In this document: positions 38,013 through 46,742 of the stretch, one piece after another
Layout: each line of letters opens with the position of its first letter
Position numbering within the stretch: the stretch's first letter is position 1
Assembly: GCA_017461605.1 (NCBI GenBank)
Contig: JAFTXN010000002.1
Span: forward strand, 124,001-188,000
Source of the DNA: Bacteroidaceae bacterium
GTDB lineage: Bacteria > Bacteroidota > Bacteroidia > Bacteroidales > Bacteroidaceae
DNA length: 64,000 nt
Direction of reading: 5' to 3'
The notes under the pieces: generated by a model
What the model was told of the DNA's origin: nothing
Seen by the model: only the letters and a program-made list of their open reading frames with translations
Database searches by the model: none
Made by a program: the position numbers and the translations under genes

Positions 38013-38241
38013 TATATGGTGGTGTGCGGTAGGCAGGGCACGTCGAAATCTTGCTTTTGCTCCGCAAGATTTTCTCTTTGACTTGCGGCTGCTTTCTCTT
38101 AGGGTGCGAAAACTTTTTCCTTGGGTGGCGATGGTAGCTGCGTGCGCCGAGACATTTTTCTCGCGGCCCGAGATCTTTCTTTCGTGGGAGAAGAAAGTTG
38201 CTGTTGGCTTGCTTTTTCTCTTTTTGCTGCTGTCATCTGTT

Positions 38242-38389
38242 CATACCTCCTCCGCTTCGCTCGTCCTCCTACCTTAGGAGGACAGCCCCGTTCGGATGGC
38301 TGCCTTTCGGCCTGTTCTCAGCGTTCGGACAATCCGGATGGGGCTTCGCCCCTGAGGCAGGGGAGATGCCCGTAGGGCAGAGGGGTATG
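38242..38389. repeat. CATACC...GGGGTATG-type intergenic element, copy 1
   Basis: The left end reads CATACCTCCTCCGCTTCGC, followed by a hairpin around CCTAAGGTAGG-type sequence. The right end is GGGGAGATGCCCGTAGGGC then AGAGGGGTATG. The right end is the same as that of the copy at 40691. Bases 38013-38241 contain nothing recognisable. Confidence 0.7.
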
Positions 38390-38430
38390 AAAAGATCGCA
38401 CCATTTTTTCGTATTCATTTTCCGTTTGTT

Positions 38431-38566
38431 CATACCTCCTCCGCTCTTCGCTCGTCCTCCTCCCTTAGGAGGACAGCTCCGTCCGGACGGCTGCCCTTCG
38501 GCTTGCCCGAACGCTGTACAACAGAGCTCTAACAGTTTGGAGGGGGAGAAGAAGAAATGAGGTATG
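38431..38566. repeat. CATACC-type intergenic element, copy 2
   Basis: The left 90 bp repeat copy 1 (CATACCTCCTCCGCTCTTCG, then the CCTCCTcCCTTAGGAGG hairpin). The right end has diverged to GAGGTATG. It lies 46 bp before tRNA-His. Confidence 0.65.
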
Positions 38567-38608
38567 GATATAAAAAGAGCAGCCTACCATTTGCGATAGG
38601 CTGCTCTT
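38566..38608 (-). terminator. terminator of the tRNA-His gene
   Basis: A 12-bp stem (38575-38586 with 38597-38608) with a 10-nt loop and a T-rich minus-strand tail, starting 4 bp beyond the tRNA 3' end. Confidence 0.85.
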
Positions 38609-38611
38609 GGG

Positions 38612-38686
38612 GGTGTCTGATGGGACTCGAACCCACGACATTCAGAACCACAATCTGACGCTCTAACCAACTGAACTACAGACACC
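38612..38686 (-). tRNA. tRNA-His (anticodon GTG)
   Basis: Cloverleaf drawn by hand on the minus strand: acceptor GTGTCTG/CAGACAC, D-arm TTCAGTTGGTTAGAGC, anticodon loop with GTG, T-arm GTGGGTTCGAGTCCCAT. The extra G at -1 (38686) opposite the discriminator C is the hallmark of tRNA-His. The 3' CCA is not encoded (the DNA reads CCCCA). Confidence 0.96.
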
Positions 38687-38807
38687 ATGTTGGGAACTCT
38701 TTCCCTTTAAGCGGTGCAAAGATACACCTTTTTTCTTTGCCTGCAAATTTTTGAGGCGGAAAAGTTGTTGGTTGCCCAATGTTTTTCTTTTCAGGGCAGG
38801 GTTGGTG

Positions 38808-38857
38808 AAATGTGCGATGCGTCCGTTCTTCTTGCTGAAAGGGCGGACGCATCGCAC
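38808..38857 (-). terminator. likely terminator after folD
   Basis: A 14-bp GC-rich stem (38812-38825 with 38844-38857), 14 bp beyond the folD stop; the minus-strand tail is only weakly T-rich. Confidence 0.65.
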
Positions 38858-38870
38858 GATGTGTTTGTGG

Positions 38871-39749
38871 TTATTGGTAATACTCGCGCTTACCTGCGGC
38901 CAGGGTGTTGAGCATCAGCATGCAGATGGTCATGGGGCCCACGCCCCCGGGCACGGGTGTGATGTGGCTGCAGAGCGATGCCACATTGGCGAAGTCGACA
39001 TCACCACAGAGGCGGAAACCTTTGGGGCGCGTAGCGTCGGGCACGCGAGTGGTACCTACGTCGATCACCACGGCTCCGGGCTTCACCATGTCGGCCGTGA
39101 GAAATTCCGGACGGCCGATGGCGGCGATAATGATGTCGGCAGCCAGACACTCTTCGCGCAGGTTGCGGCTGCGGCTGTGGCACACGGTCACGGTGGCATC
39201 GCCATACTGTTTTTGCATCATGAGTTGTGCCATGGGCTTGCCCACGATGTTGCTGCGGCCCAGCACCACGCACTTCTTGCCGGAGGTCTCGATGTCGTAG
39301 CGACGCAACAGTTCGAGAATGCCCTTGGGGGTGGCAGAGATGTAGCAGGGCAGACCGATGGCCATGCGGCCCACGTTGATGGGATGGAAGCCGTCCACGT
39401 CTTTGCGATAGTCGATGGCTTCAATCACCTTTTGCTCGGAGATGTGCTTCGGCAGCGGCAGCTGCACGATGAAGCCGTCCACGTCAGCGTCCTCGTTGAG
39501 TTGCTTCACGCAGTCCAGGAGTTCGGCTTCGGTGATGGTGTCCTCGTATCGGATGAGGCTGGAGCGGAAACCGCAAGCCTCACAGGCCAGCACCTTGTTG
39601 CGCACATAGGTTTCGCTACCTCCGTCGTGACCCACCAGCACGGCGGCCAGGTGCGGCCGCTTGCCGCCGGCGGCAACGATGCGTTCTACTTCTGCTTTTA
39701 TCTCGGCCTTGATGGTGGCCGCTGTGGCTTTTCCGTCAATCAGTGTCAT
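38871..39749 (-). CDS. folD: methylenetetrahydrofolate dehydrogenase/cyclohydrolase
   Basis: Bifunctional one-carbon enzyme making 10-formyl-THF from methylene-THF with NADP+. About 292 residues from the ATG at 39749 ([14 protein letters not shown]). A longer frame reaches 39824 but crosses the -7 element at 39822-39829. Motifs [24 protein letters not shown] (with the catalytic Lys), [29 protein letters not shown] and [13 protein letters not shown] are intact. Confidence 0.96.
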   Translation of the reverse strand: MTLIDGKATAATIKAEIKAEVERIVAAGGKRPHLAAVLVGHDGGSETYVRNKVLACEACGFRSSLIRYEDTITEAELLDCVKQLNEDADVDGFIVQLPLPKHISEQKVIEAIDYRKDVDGFHPINVGRMAIGLPCYISATPKGILELLRRYDIETSGKKCVVLGRSNIVGKPMAQLMMQKQYGDATVTVCHSRSRNLREECLAADIIIAAIGRPEFLTADMVKPGAVVIDVGTTRVPDATRPKGFRLCGDVDFANVASLCSHITPVPGGVGPMTICMLMLNTLAAGKREYYQ

Positions 39750-39821
39750 GTGTAAGTGTTTGGTGTTGTGATGAAAAGTTGTCCGTGAGGCTGCGCCGTG
39801 GGCGAACCTCCTATTTTTCAG

Positions 39822-39829
39822 CAAAGTTA
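39822..39829 (-). promoter_or_regulatory. -7 promoter element of folD
   Basis: TAACTTTG on the minus strand, 73-80 bp before the folD start, with a TTG about 20 bp further upstream. Confidence 0.55.
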
Positions 39830-39882
39830 CGGCATTCTGAGAGAATACGCAAGCCGTGCTTGTGCTTACTTTGCCAATTGTT

Positions 39883-39945
39883 CAAGCCCCTCACTGCTTC
39901 GCGGAGCTCGTCTGCCTTAAGGGGAACCGCTGCCGTGCGGTCTGT
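39883..39945. repeat. truncated CATACC-type element, copy 3
   Basis: CAAGCCCCTCACTGCTTCGC, then GGAGCTC and GCTGCCGTGCGG match the left part of copies 4 and 5; the remainder is missing. It lies between folD and hisIE. Confidence 0.55.
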
Positions 39946-39988
39946 CCGTGTGCTGCAAACCGTTGCAGGGCATGGCGCATGGTTTCCC

Positions 39989-40588
39989 TTATCTGTGTCG
40001 TCGCGCCAGCTCTTCTTCCAGGTCGTTCAGGCTCACGCCCATCTGCTCGCAGAGCACCAGCAGGTGGTACATCAGGTCGCAGGCCTCGTAGGTGAAGCGT
40101 CGGCGGTTGCCGTCCACTGCTTCTACCGTAGCCTCGACAGCCTCTTCGCCCACCTTCTGCGCAATGGCTTTCACTCCCTTGATGAACAGGCGTGTGGTGT
40201 ACGAACCCTCGGGCATCTCGGCATGACGCCGGTGCACCACGTCGGCCAGTCGGCGCACGAATCCCTCACTCTCGGGCGTGTCGAAACAGGCCGTCGTGCC
40301 GCGATGACAGGTGGGACCGATGGGATGGGCCTTGATGAGCAGGGTGTCGGCATCGCAGTCGGCGTGCATGCTCACCACGTTCAGATAGTGTCCGGACGTT
40401 TCGCCCTTGGTCCACAGGCATTGGCGCGTGCGGCTGTAGAAGGTGATACGCCCTTCGGCCATGGTGCGGTCGTAAGCCTCGCGGTTCATATAGCCGAGCA
40501 TGAGCACGCGCAGGGTGGTGGCATCCTGCACCACGACGGGCAGCAGACCGTCGGCGCATTTCGAGAGGTTGAAATCGGAGAAATTCAT
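39989..40588 (-). CDS. hisIE: phosphoribosyl-AMP cyclohydrolase / phosphoribosyl-ATP pyrophosphatase
   Basis: Steps 2 and 3 of histidine synthesis in one 199-residue protein. The N-terminal HisI domain has ITFYSRTRQCLWTKGETSGH and the zinc-binding DADTLLIKAHPIGPTCHRGTTACF. The C-terminal HisE domain has KVGEEAVEATVEAV and YEACDLMYHLLVL. It is the last gene of the his cluster, separated from hisF by 600 bp filled by two repeat elements. Confidence 0.96.
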   Translation of the reverse strand: MNFSDFNLSKCADGLLPVVVQDATTLRVLMLGYMNREAYDRTMAEGRITFYSRTRQCLWTKGETSGHYLNVVSMHADCDADTLLIKAHPIGPTCHRGTTACFDTPESEGFVRRLADVVHRRHAEMPEGSYTTRLFIKGVKAIAQKVGEEAVEATVEAVDGNRRRFTYEACDLMYHLLVLCEQMGVSLNDLEEELARRHR

Positions 40589-40690
40589 ATTGTTTTCTTG
40601 ATAAAGAAGTTTTCAGTGGGTTGGTTGATGGTTGGGCAGAGGGGTGGAAATATATGCTCTTCCTTTGCGGCTTTCTTGGTTCGAGATGTT

Positions 40691-40923
40691 CATACCCCTC
40701 ACCGCTTCGCGGAGCTCCCCTACCTTAGGGGAGCAGCTGCCATGCGGCGGCAGAGTCAACAGACATTTATTGTCAACGCGATGAAACAGATTTCACAGTT
40801 TCTCAATGCGGCTGCATTGAGTCCGGTCAAGCATGTGTAATCGCGTTTAATCTGTTGGTAAAATCATCCGGCCGGCGCTTCGCCCCTAAGGTAGGGGAGA
40901 TGCCCGTAGGGCAGAGGGGTATA
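40691..40923. repeat. CATACCCCTC...GAGGGGTAT element, copy 4
   Basis: About 233 bp. Left end CATACCCCTCACCGCTTCGC with a CTCCCCTACCTTAGGGGAG hairpin, then a middle section with the hairpin CTCAATGCGGCTGCATTGAG. The right end has CGCCCCTAAGGTAGGGGAG, then GCCCGTAGGGC and GAGGGGTAT. The ends are inverted repeats of about 9 bp. No coding frame. Confidence 0.8.
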
Positions 40924-40964
40924 AAAAGTCATATTACTTCCTAAGTTTATGTTTCCCGTTTGTT

Positions 40965-41174
40965 CATACCCCTCACCGCTTCGCGGAGCTCCCCAACCTT
41001 AGGGGAGCAGCTGCCATGCGGCGGCGGAGCCAACAGACATTTATAGTCAACGCGATGAAACAGATTTCACAGTTTCTCAATGCGGCTGCATTGAGTCCGG
41101 TCAAGCATGTGTAATCGCGTTTAATCTGTTGATAAAATCATCCGGACGACACTTCGCCCCGGGGTAGAGGGGTG
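40965..41174. repeat. CATACCCCTC-type element, copy 5
   Basis: A direct repeat of copy 4: nearly identical over about 190 bp, including the CTCAATGCGGCTGCATTGAG hairpin. The right end lacks the GTAGGGGAGATGCCCGTAG segment and ends GGGGTAGAGGGGTGG. With copy 4 it fills the hisF-hisIE gap. Confidence 0.8.
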
Positions 41175-41188
41175 GAAAGGAGGCCCGG

Positions 41189-41950
41189 TCAGAGCCGCAC
41201 GGCGATGCCCTGCTCGTGCAGGGTTTGTTTCAGGGCTTGGATGGTGGTCTCGCCGTAGTGGAAAATGCTGGCGGCCAAGGCAGCGTCGGCTTTGCCCATG
41301 GTGAGCACTTCGGCAATGTGTTTGGCCGATCCGGCACCGCCGCTGGCAATGATCGGGATGTGCAGGTGTTCGGCCAGACGGGCAAAGGTGTCGCAGGGGT
41401 AGCCGGCACGTGTGCCGTCGTGGTTCATCGAGGTGAACAGAATCTCTCCGGCACCGCGTTCCTCGGCCTCGCGTGCCCAGGAGAACAGTTCGCGATCGGT
41501 CTCTCGGCTGCCGCCGTGTGTGGTGGCGTGCCACAGGTTGTCCGCCGTGCTAAGGCGGGCATCGATGGCCACCACGACAAACTGGCTGCCGTAGCGTGTG
41601 GCGATTTGGTCGATGAGTTCGGGGGTGCGTATGGCGGCGCTGTTGATGCTGATCTTGTCGGCACCGGCGTCCAGCAGGCGTGCCGCATCGTCGATAGTGG
41701 TAATGCCGCCGCCCACCGTGAAGGGGATGTTGATGCCGTCGGCAATGCGCTCCACCAGTTGGGTGAAGGTGGCTCTGTCCTCGGCAGTGGCGCTGATGTC
41801 GAGGTACACCAGTTCGTCGGCTCCGGCTTGGGCATAATGTTGCCCCAGGCTTACGGCGTCGCCCACGTCGGTCAGATTTTCGAAGTTGATGCCTTTCACC
41901 GTGCGACCGTCTTTCACGTCGAGGCAGGGTATGATGCGTTTTGTGAGCAT
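41189..41950 (-). CDS. hisF: imidazole glycerol phosphate synthase, cyclase subunit
   Basis: Closes the imidazole ring using ammonia from HisH. About 253 residues from the ATG at 41950 ([20 protein letters not shown]). A longer open frame upstream overlaps hisA and is rejected. (beta/alpha)8 barrel with the catalytic Asp in [40 protein letters not shown], and [16 protein letters not shown]. 11 bp after hisA. Confidence 0.97.
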   Translation of the reverse strand: MLTKRIIPCLDVKDGRTVKGINFENLTDVGDAVSLGQHYAQAGADELVYLDISATAEDRATFTQLVERIADGINIPFTVGGGITTIDDAARLLDAGADKISINSAAIRTPELIDQIATRYGSQFVVVAIDARLSTADNLWHATTHGGSRETDRELFSWAREAEERGAGEILFTSMNHDGTRAGYPCDTFARLAEHLHIPIIASGGAGSAKHIAEVLTMGKADAALAASIFHYGETTIQALKQTLHEQGIAVRL

Positions 41951-41961
41951 ACCATTTTCGA

Positions 41962-42690
41962 TTATTGGGAGATGATGTATGATGCTATGTCCTTGAGGCT
42001 GATGCGTCCTTCGTAGATGGCCTTGCCCACGATGACCTTGCGCAAATTCAGGCTGTCGAGTCGGCGAATGTCGTCCATCGAGGAGATGCCGCCCGACACG
42101 GTGAAGTCGATGTCGGGATAGGCCGCCTGAAGGTGGGTGTAGAGGTCGAACGAAGGGCCTTGCAGCATGCCGTCGCGTGAGATGTCGGTGCAAATCACCT
42201 GACGCAGTCCGTGTGGACGGAAGAGGTCGATGAGATGCTCGATGCAGAGGTCCAGGTCTTCCATCCAGCCACTGACCGACACTTTGCCCTCACGCACATC
42301 TGCGCCGAGCACCATGCGCTCTGCACCGAAGGTCCGAAGCCATGTGCTGAACAGGTCCGGCTGCTTGGCGGCCACACTGCCCACGATGGCGTATGCTGCG
42401 CCGGCATCAAACACTTGGCGCACCGATGTTTCGTCCTTCAGTCCGCCGCCCCACTCAATGCTTACGCCCTCCACGCGAGCCATGCGCTCGAGTGTGGCAA
42501 GGTTTTTGGGGCGCGCGGCCTTGGCTCCGTCGAGGTCCACGATGTGCACGCGTGTTACGCCACAGTCGGCAAAACGCTGCACCATCTCGGCCGGTTCGGC
42601 CTCATAGGTGGTGCGACGGTCGTAGTCGCCTTGCGCGAGGCGCACGCAGCGTCCTCCGATGATGTCGATGGCAGGAATGATTTCGATCAT
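41962..42690 (-). CDS. hisA: phosphoribosylformimino-AICAR ribotide isomerase
   Basis: Fourth step of histidine synthesis; a (beta/alpha)8 barrel homologous to HisF. 242 residues with IPAIDIIGGRCVRLAQGDY (catalytic Asp), WGGGLKDETSVRQVFDAGAAYAIVGSVA, ICTDISRDGMLQGP and VSGGISSMDDIRRL. The start overlaps the hisH stop by 4 bp. Confidence 0.97.
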   Translation of the reverse strand: MIEIIPAIDIIGGRCVRLAQGDYDRRTTYEAEPAEMVQRFADCGVTRVHIVDLDGAKAARPKNLATLERMARVEGVSIEWGGGLKDETSVRQVFDAGAAYAIVGSVAAKQPDLFSTWLRTFGAERMVLGADVREGKVSVSGWMEDLDLCIEHLIDLFRPHGLRQVICTDISRDGMLQGPSFDLYTHLQAAYPDIDFTVSGGISSMDDIRRLDSLNLRKVIVGKAIYEGRISLKDIASYIISQ

Positions 42691-43271
42691 AGTGTGAGAA
42701 AATTCTTGAGAATGCGCTCGCCCGTGTCGCCGCTCTTCTCGGGATGAAACTGTGTGCCGTAGAAGTTCTCATACTTCAATGCCCCGCTGAACATCAGGCC
42801 GTGGCGCGTCGTGGCAATGGTGTCCTGACACAGCTCGGGATAGTAGGAGTGAACGTAGTACACGTGCTCGCCTCCGTGGATGCCGCTCATGAGCCGGGAG
42901 TCCAAGTTGTGGATGCTGTTCCACCCCATGTGGGGCACTTTCTCCGTGGGCGAGGTGGGGAAGCGTCGCACCCGGGTGTCGAAGATGCCCATGCACTCGG
43001 CGTCGCCCTCCTCTGAGTGGCGGCACATCACCTGCAGACCGACGCAGATGCCCAACACCGGGCGACGCAGGTTGCAGATGGTCTGCACGAGGTCGGCTTG
43101 GCGCAAATGGTGCATGGCCTCGGCGGCATTGCCCACGCCGGGCAGCAGCACGCGGTCGGCGCGGCGGATGGTCTCGGCATCGGCCGTTACGACGAAGTCG
43201 GCTCCCAAACGTTTCAGCGCATTCTCCACAGAGCGGAGATTGCCCATCTTATAATCGATAATGGCTATCAT
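42687..43271 (-). CDS. hisH: imidazole glycerol phosphate synthase, glutamine amidotransferase subunit
   Basis: Supplies ammonia to HisF. 194 residues, class I glutamine amidotransferase: VLLPGVGNAAEAMHHLR, nucleophile Cys in PVLGICVGLQVM, and the His-Glu pair in FYGTQFHPEKSGDTG. ATGA overlaps with both hisB and hisA indicate translational coupling. Confidence 0.97.
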   Translation of the reverse strand: MIAIIDYKMGNLRSVENALKRLGADFVVTADAETIRRADRVLLPGVGNAAEAMHHLRQADLVQTICNLRRPVLGICVGLQVMCRHSEEGDAECMGIFDTRVRRFPTSPTEKVPHMGWNSIHNLDSRLMSGIHGGEHVYYVHSYYPELCQDTIATTRHGLMFSGALKYENFYGTQFHPEKSGDTGERILKNFLTL

Positions 43272-44386
43272 AGCAGTCCTTTGCTTGAGGGTAAATCATA
43301 GGAAAACACATCGCGGCGAATGGCCATGCGCAGGGCGCGTGCGAATGCCTTGAACAGGCCTTCGGCCAAGTGATGGTTGTTGTCGCCCGTGGCACTGATG
43401 TGCAGGTTGCACCGCAGGCCGACGCATAGCGAATGGAAGAAGTGGCGGAACATCTCGGTGGGAGTGTCGCCCACATACTCGCGTGAAAACTCCACCTCCC
43501 ACTTGAAGTCGATGCGGCCGCCGAGATCCATCAGGACCATGGCACTGCACTCGTCCATGGGCAGCACGAAGCCGTATCGCTCGATGCCGCGCTTGTTGCC
43601 CAACGCCTTGAGCAGGGCTTCGCCAAGCACGATGGCGATGTCCTCCATGGTGTGGTGTTCGTCCACTTCGAGGTCGCCTTTGCACACGACGTTGAGCGAA
43701 ATTCCGGCATGGTGCGGCAGTTGCCATATCATGTGGTCGAGAAATTTCAGTCCGGTGTCGATGTGGCTTTCGCCGTACCCGTCGAGGTCCAGCGTCAGAC
43801 GGATGTCGGTTTCGGCTGTGGTGCGTACGATGGTGGCCGTGCGCTCCGTGCTGCGGATGTGCTCGGCAACGGTGCTCCAGTGGGGCGTGGCGATGGAGAG
43901 GTGCGGCAGCAGGTCGGCCGGCACGTTGTCGGCATTCGGTTGCAGCAAGATGCCCTTTGCCCCCAGGTTTTTGGCCAACTCAAGGTCCGTCAGACGGTCG
44001 CCGATGACGAAGCAGGACGACAGGTCGTAGTCGCCCGAAAGGTAGCGGCCCAGCATGCCGATGCCCGGCTTGCGTGTCGGGGCGTTCTCGTGCGGAAAGG
44101 TGCGGTCGATGAGCTGTTCGGCAAATTCCACCCCCTCTCCGGCGAGCGTGGTGAGCATCTTGTTGTGTGCCGGATGGAAGGTGTGTTCCGGAAAGCTCGG
44201 TGTGCCGAGTCCGTCTTGGTTGCTGACCATCACCAGCTCGTAGTCGAGCGATGCGAGTGAGCGGAGGGCAGAAATGACACCGGGCACGAATTCGAGTTTC
44301 TCCAAGGAGTCGATTTGCTCGTCGGCCGGCTCACGGATGATGGTGCCGTCGCGATCGATGAAGAGGGCTTTCTTGCGTTCGGACAT
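43268..44386 (-). CDS. hisB: histidinol-phosphatase / imidazoleglycerol-phosphate dehydratase
   Basis: Bifunctional enzyme (372 residues) for steps 6 and 8. The N-terminal HAD phosphatase has FIDRDGTIIREPADEQ and VMVSNQDGLGTPSFP. The C-terminal dehydratase (from about residue 175) has GLKFLDHMIWQLPHHAGISL, DEHHTMEDIAIVLG and the second metal site HHLAEGLFKAFARALRMAI. 4-bp overlap with hisH; 12 bp after hisC. Confidence 0.97.
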   Translation of the reverse strand: MSERKKALFIDRDGTIIREPADEQIDSLEKLEFVPGVISALRSLASLDYELVMVSNQDGLGTPSFPEHTFHPAHNKMLTTLAGEGVEFAEQLIDRTFPHENAPTRKPGIGMLGRYLSGDYDLSSCFVIGDRLTDLELAKNLGAKGILLQPNADNVPADLLPHLSIATPHWSTVAEHIRSTERTATIVRTTAETDIRLTLDLDGYGESHIDTGLKFLDHMIWQLPHHAGISLNVVCKGDLEVDEHHTMEDIAIVLGEALLKALGNKRGIERYGFVLPMDECSAMVLMDLGGRIDFKWEVEFSREYVGDTPTEMFRHFFHSLCVGLRCNLHISATGDNNHHLAEGLFKAFARALRMAIRRDVFSYDLPSSKGLL

Positions 44387-44398
44387 AGGGGGGATGAA

Positions 44399-45433
44399 TT
44401 ATTGATAGTCGTTGAGAAGTTGCAGCAGACGGCGGTTTTCCTCCGGCGTACCGATGGTGAGGCGCAGACAACCTGCGCAGCCGAAGATGCGGTGGCGGTT
44501 GCGGACAATCACGCCGTGCTCCGTCAGGTAGGCATACACGCCGTCGGGGTCGTTCACGCGGACGAGGAAGAAGTTGGCATCGGAGGGGAAAACCTGTTGC
44601 ACACAGGGCACTTGGGGTAGTGCTTCGGCCAACATCGAGCGTTGGGCGCAAATCTCCCGTATGGCACTCTCGGCTCCCATGTCGATGCGGCGCATCACTT
44701 CGGCCTGTGTGGGCCCGTTGACGTTGTAGGGATACTTCACCCTGCCAAACAAGGCGGCAATTTCGGGCGCGGCAAAGGCCATGCCGAGGCGCAGGCCGGC
44801 CATTCCCCAGGCCTTGGAGAAGGTTTGCAACACAATGAGGTTGGGATGTCGGTGAAGCACGCTGAGCATCGACCCCTTGGGAGAGAAGTCGACATAGGCT
44901 TCGTCCACAATCACCATGCCGCCGAAGGCATCGGCCAGCTGTTCGAGTCGGGCAATGTCGAAGGCATTGCCGGTGGGATTGTTGGGCGAGCAGATCCACA
45001 GGAGTTTGGTGTGGGCGTCGGCTGCCGCAAGGAGGGCTTCGGCGGGTAGGGCATAGCCTTCGGCCAAGGGCACTTCGCGCAACTCCACATTGTTGGTGGC
45101 GGCGGCCACTTGGTAAACGCCGTAACTCGGCGTGATGGCGATGGCATTGTCGATGCCGGGTTCGCAGAAGATGCGGAACACCAGGTCGATGGCCTCGTCG
45201 CTTCCGGCTCCGCCCACGAAGATTTGGTCTTCGGCAATGCCTTTCAGCCGACTGATGCGTGCTTTCAGCAGTTTCTGATGCGGGTCGGGATAACGGTTCA
45301 CACCATTGTCATACGGGCTCTCGTTGGCGTCGAGCCACACGGAGATATTGCCGCCCTCGAATTCGTCGCGAGCAGTGGAGTAGGGGCGGAGCGCCAGAAT
45401 GTTGGGACGCACGTAGCGAAGCGGTGAGTTCAT
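44399..45433 (-). CDS. hisC: histidinol-phosphate aminotransferase (canonical copy)
   Basis: PLP-dependent step 7 of histidine synthesis. 344 residues, fold-type I: ANESPYDNGVNRYPDP, GGAGSDEAIDLVFRIFCEPG, CSPNNPTGN, VIVDEAYVDF, the Schiff-base Lys207 in LQTFSKAWGMAGLRLG, and the substrate Arg in CLRLTIGTPEEN. Located between hisD and hisB in the operon. A second HisC-like gene (56875-57909) lacks the lysine. Confidence 0.96.
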   Translation of the reverse strand: MNSPLRYVRPNILALRPYSTARDEFEGGNISVWLDANESPYDNGVNRYPDPHQKLLKARISRLKGIAEDQIFVGGAGSDEAIDLVFRIFCEPGIDNAIAITPSYGVYQVAAATNNVELREVPLAEGYALPAEALLAAADAHTKLLWICSPNNPTGNAFDIARLEQLADAFGGMVIVDEAYVDFSPKGSMLSVLHRHPNLIVLQTFSKAWGMAGLRLGMAFAAPEIAALFGRVKYPYNVNGPTQAEVMRRIDMGAESAIREICAQRSMLAEALPQVPCVQQVFPSDANFFLVRVNDPDGVYAYLTEHGVIVRNRHRIFGCAGCLRLTIGTPEENRRLLQLLNDYQ

Positions 45434-45463
45434 GGGGAGATGTTGAACGTTAGGGATGAAATA

Positions 45464-46741
45464 TCAAGACTGCCCGATGCGTATCTTGACAGCGGCCGCG
45501 TGTGCGTCCAGTCCCTCGGCATCGGCCATCGTGATGATGGCAGGAGCCAGCGCACTGAGTCCGTCGGGGGTCAGCTCCTGATAGGTGATTTTGCGCACAT
45601 AGCTGTCGATGTTCACACCGCTGTAGGCGCGCGCCCAGCCGCCGGTGGGTAGGGTGTGGTTGGTGCCCGAGGCATAGTCGCCGGCACTCTCGGGCGAGTA
45701 GTTGCCGATGAATACGCTTCCGGCTGCCGTGATCTTGTCGGCCACCTCCCAGGGACGTTCCATGGAGATGATGAGGTGTTCGGCGGCATAGGTGTTGGCA
45801 AAAGCTGTCATGCTCTCGCGCGAGGGAAGCACGATGATGCGGCTGTGGGAGAGCGATGCTTCCACCGAACTGCCACGGCTCAGGAGTGCGGCTTGTCGAT
45901 CCACAGCCTGCTGCACCTGTTCGGCAAAATCGGCCGTGTCGCACACGAGGATGGCCTGGCTGTCGGGCCCGTGTTCGGCCTGCGACAGCATGTCGGCAGC
46001 CACAAAGTCGGGACGCGCCGAAGCATCGGCCATCACCAGCACCTCGCTGGGGCCGGCCGGCATGTCGATGGCCACGCTGTCGGTGGCCAGTTGCTTGGCT
46101 TTGGTCACGTAGCGGTTGCCCGGCCCGAAGATTTTGTCAACGCGCGGAATGCTCTCCGTGCCGTAGGCCATGGCAGCGATGGCTTGCGCTCCGCCTACGC
46201 GGAAAATGCGACGGATGCCGCAGATGCCGGCGCTGTAGATGATTTCGGGGGCAATGTGGCCCTCGCTGTTCTGAGGGGTGCAGAGGATAATCTCTTCGCA
46301 GCCTGCGATTTTGGCCGGCAGGCCCAGCATCAGCACCGTCGAGAAGAGCGGAGCGCGACCGCCGGGGATGTAGAGGCCCACGCGACGGATGGGCACGGCG
46401 CGTTGCAGACAGCGCACGCCGGGCTGTGTGCTCACATCGACGGTGCGCGGTTGCTGAGCCATGTGAAAGGCGGCAATGTTCTTGGCCGCCGTGGCGATGG
46501 CTTGCTTCACCTCGGGGGCCACCTTTGCGGCAGCCGCTGCCATTTCGTCCTCGCTGAGGGCCAGTTCGGTGAGCTGTGCCCCGTCGAATCGGAGCGCATA
46601 GCGACGCAATGCGGCATCGCCTTCGCGGCGCACGGTCTGCACGATGTCGGCCACGCTCCGGGCGATGGCAGCGTCGTCGGGCGTGTTGCGCTCGGCCAGG
46701 GCCTCCCATGTGTCGGGAGAGGGGTTGAGGATGATTTCCAT
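45464..46741 (-). CDS. hisD: histidinol dehydrogenase
   Basis: Last two oxidations of histidine synthesis, NAD+ and Zn2+ dependent. 425 residues: RVGLYIPGGRAPLFSTVLMLGLPA, GGAQAIAAMAYGTESIPRVDKIFGPGN, AGPSEVLVMADASARPDFVAADMLSQAEHGPDSQ and the C-terminal SAGDYASGTNHTLPTGGWAR are all intact. One base separates it from hisG. Confidence 0.97.
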   Translation of the reverse strand: MEIILNPSPDTWEALAERNTPDDAAIARSVADIVQTVRREGDAALRRYALRFDGAQLTELALSEDEMAAAAAKVAPEVKQAIATAAKNIAAFHMAQQPRTVDVSTQPGVRCLQRAVPIRRVGLYIPGGRAPLFSTVLMLGLPAKIAGCEEIILCTPQNSEGHIAPEIIYSAGICGIRRIFRVGGAQAIAAMAYGTESIPRVDKIFGPGNRYVTKAKQLATDSVAIDMPAGPSEVLVMADASARPDFVAADMLSQAEHGPDSQAILVCDTADFAEQVQQAVDRQAALLSRGSSVEASLSHSRIIVLPSRESMTAFANTYAAEHLIISMERPWEVADKITAAGSVFIGNYSPESAGDYASGTNHTLPTGGWARAYSGVNIDSYVRKITYQELTPDGLSALAPAIITMADAEGLDAHAAAVKIRIGQS

Positions 46742-46742
46742 A

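Noticed and set aside
37862..38036. Small frame after the SUMF1 gene (about 58 codons)
   Set aside because: It runs through the strong terminator at 37984-38012, and its Pro/Arg-rich peptide has no recognisable feature.
40589..41188. Insertion sequence between hisF and hisIE
   Set aside because: No transposase or other coding frame is present; the region is two copies of a non-coding element.
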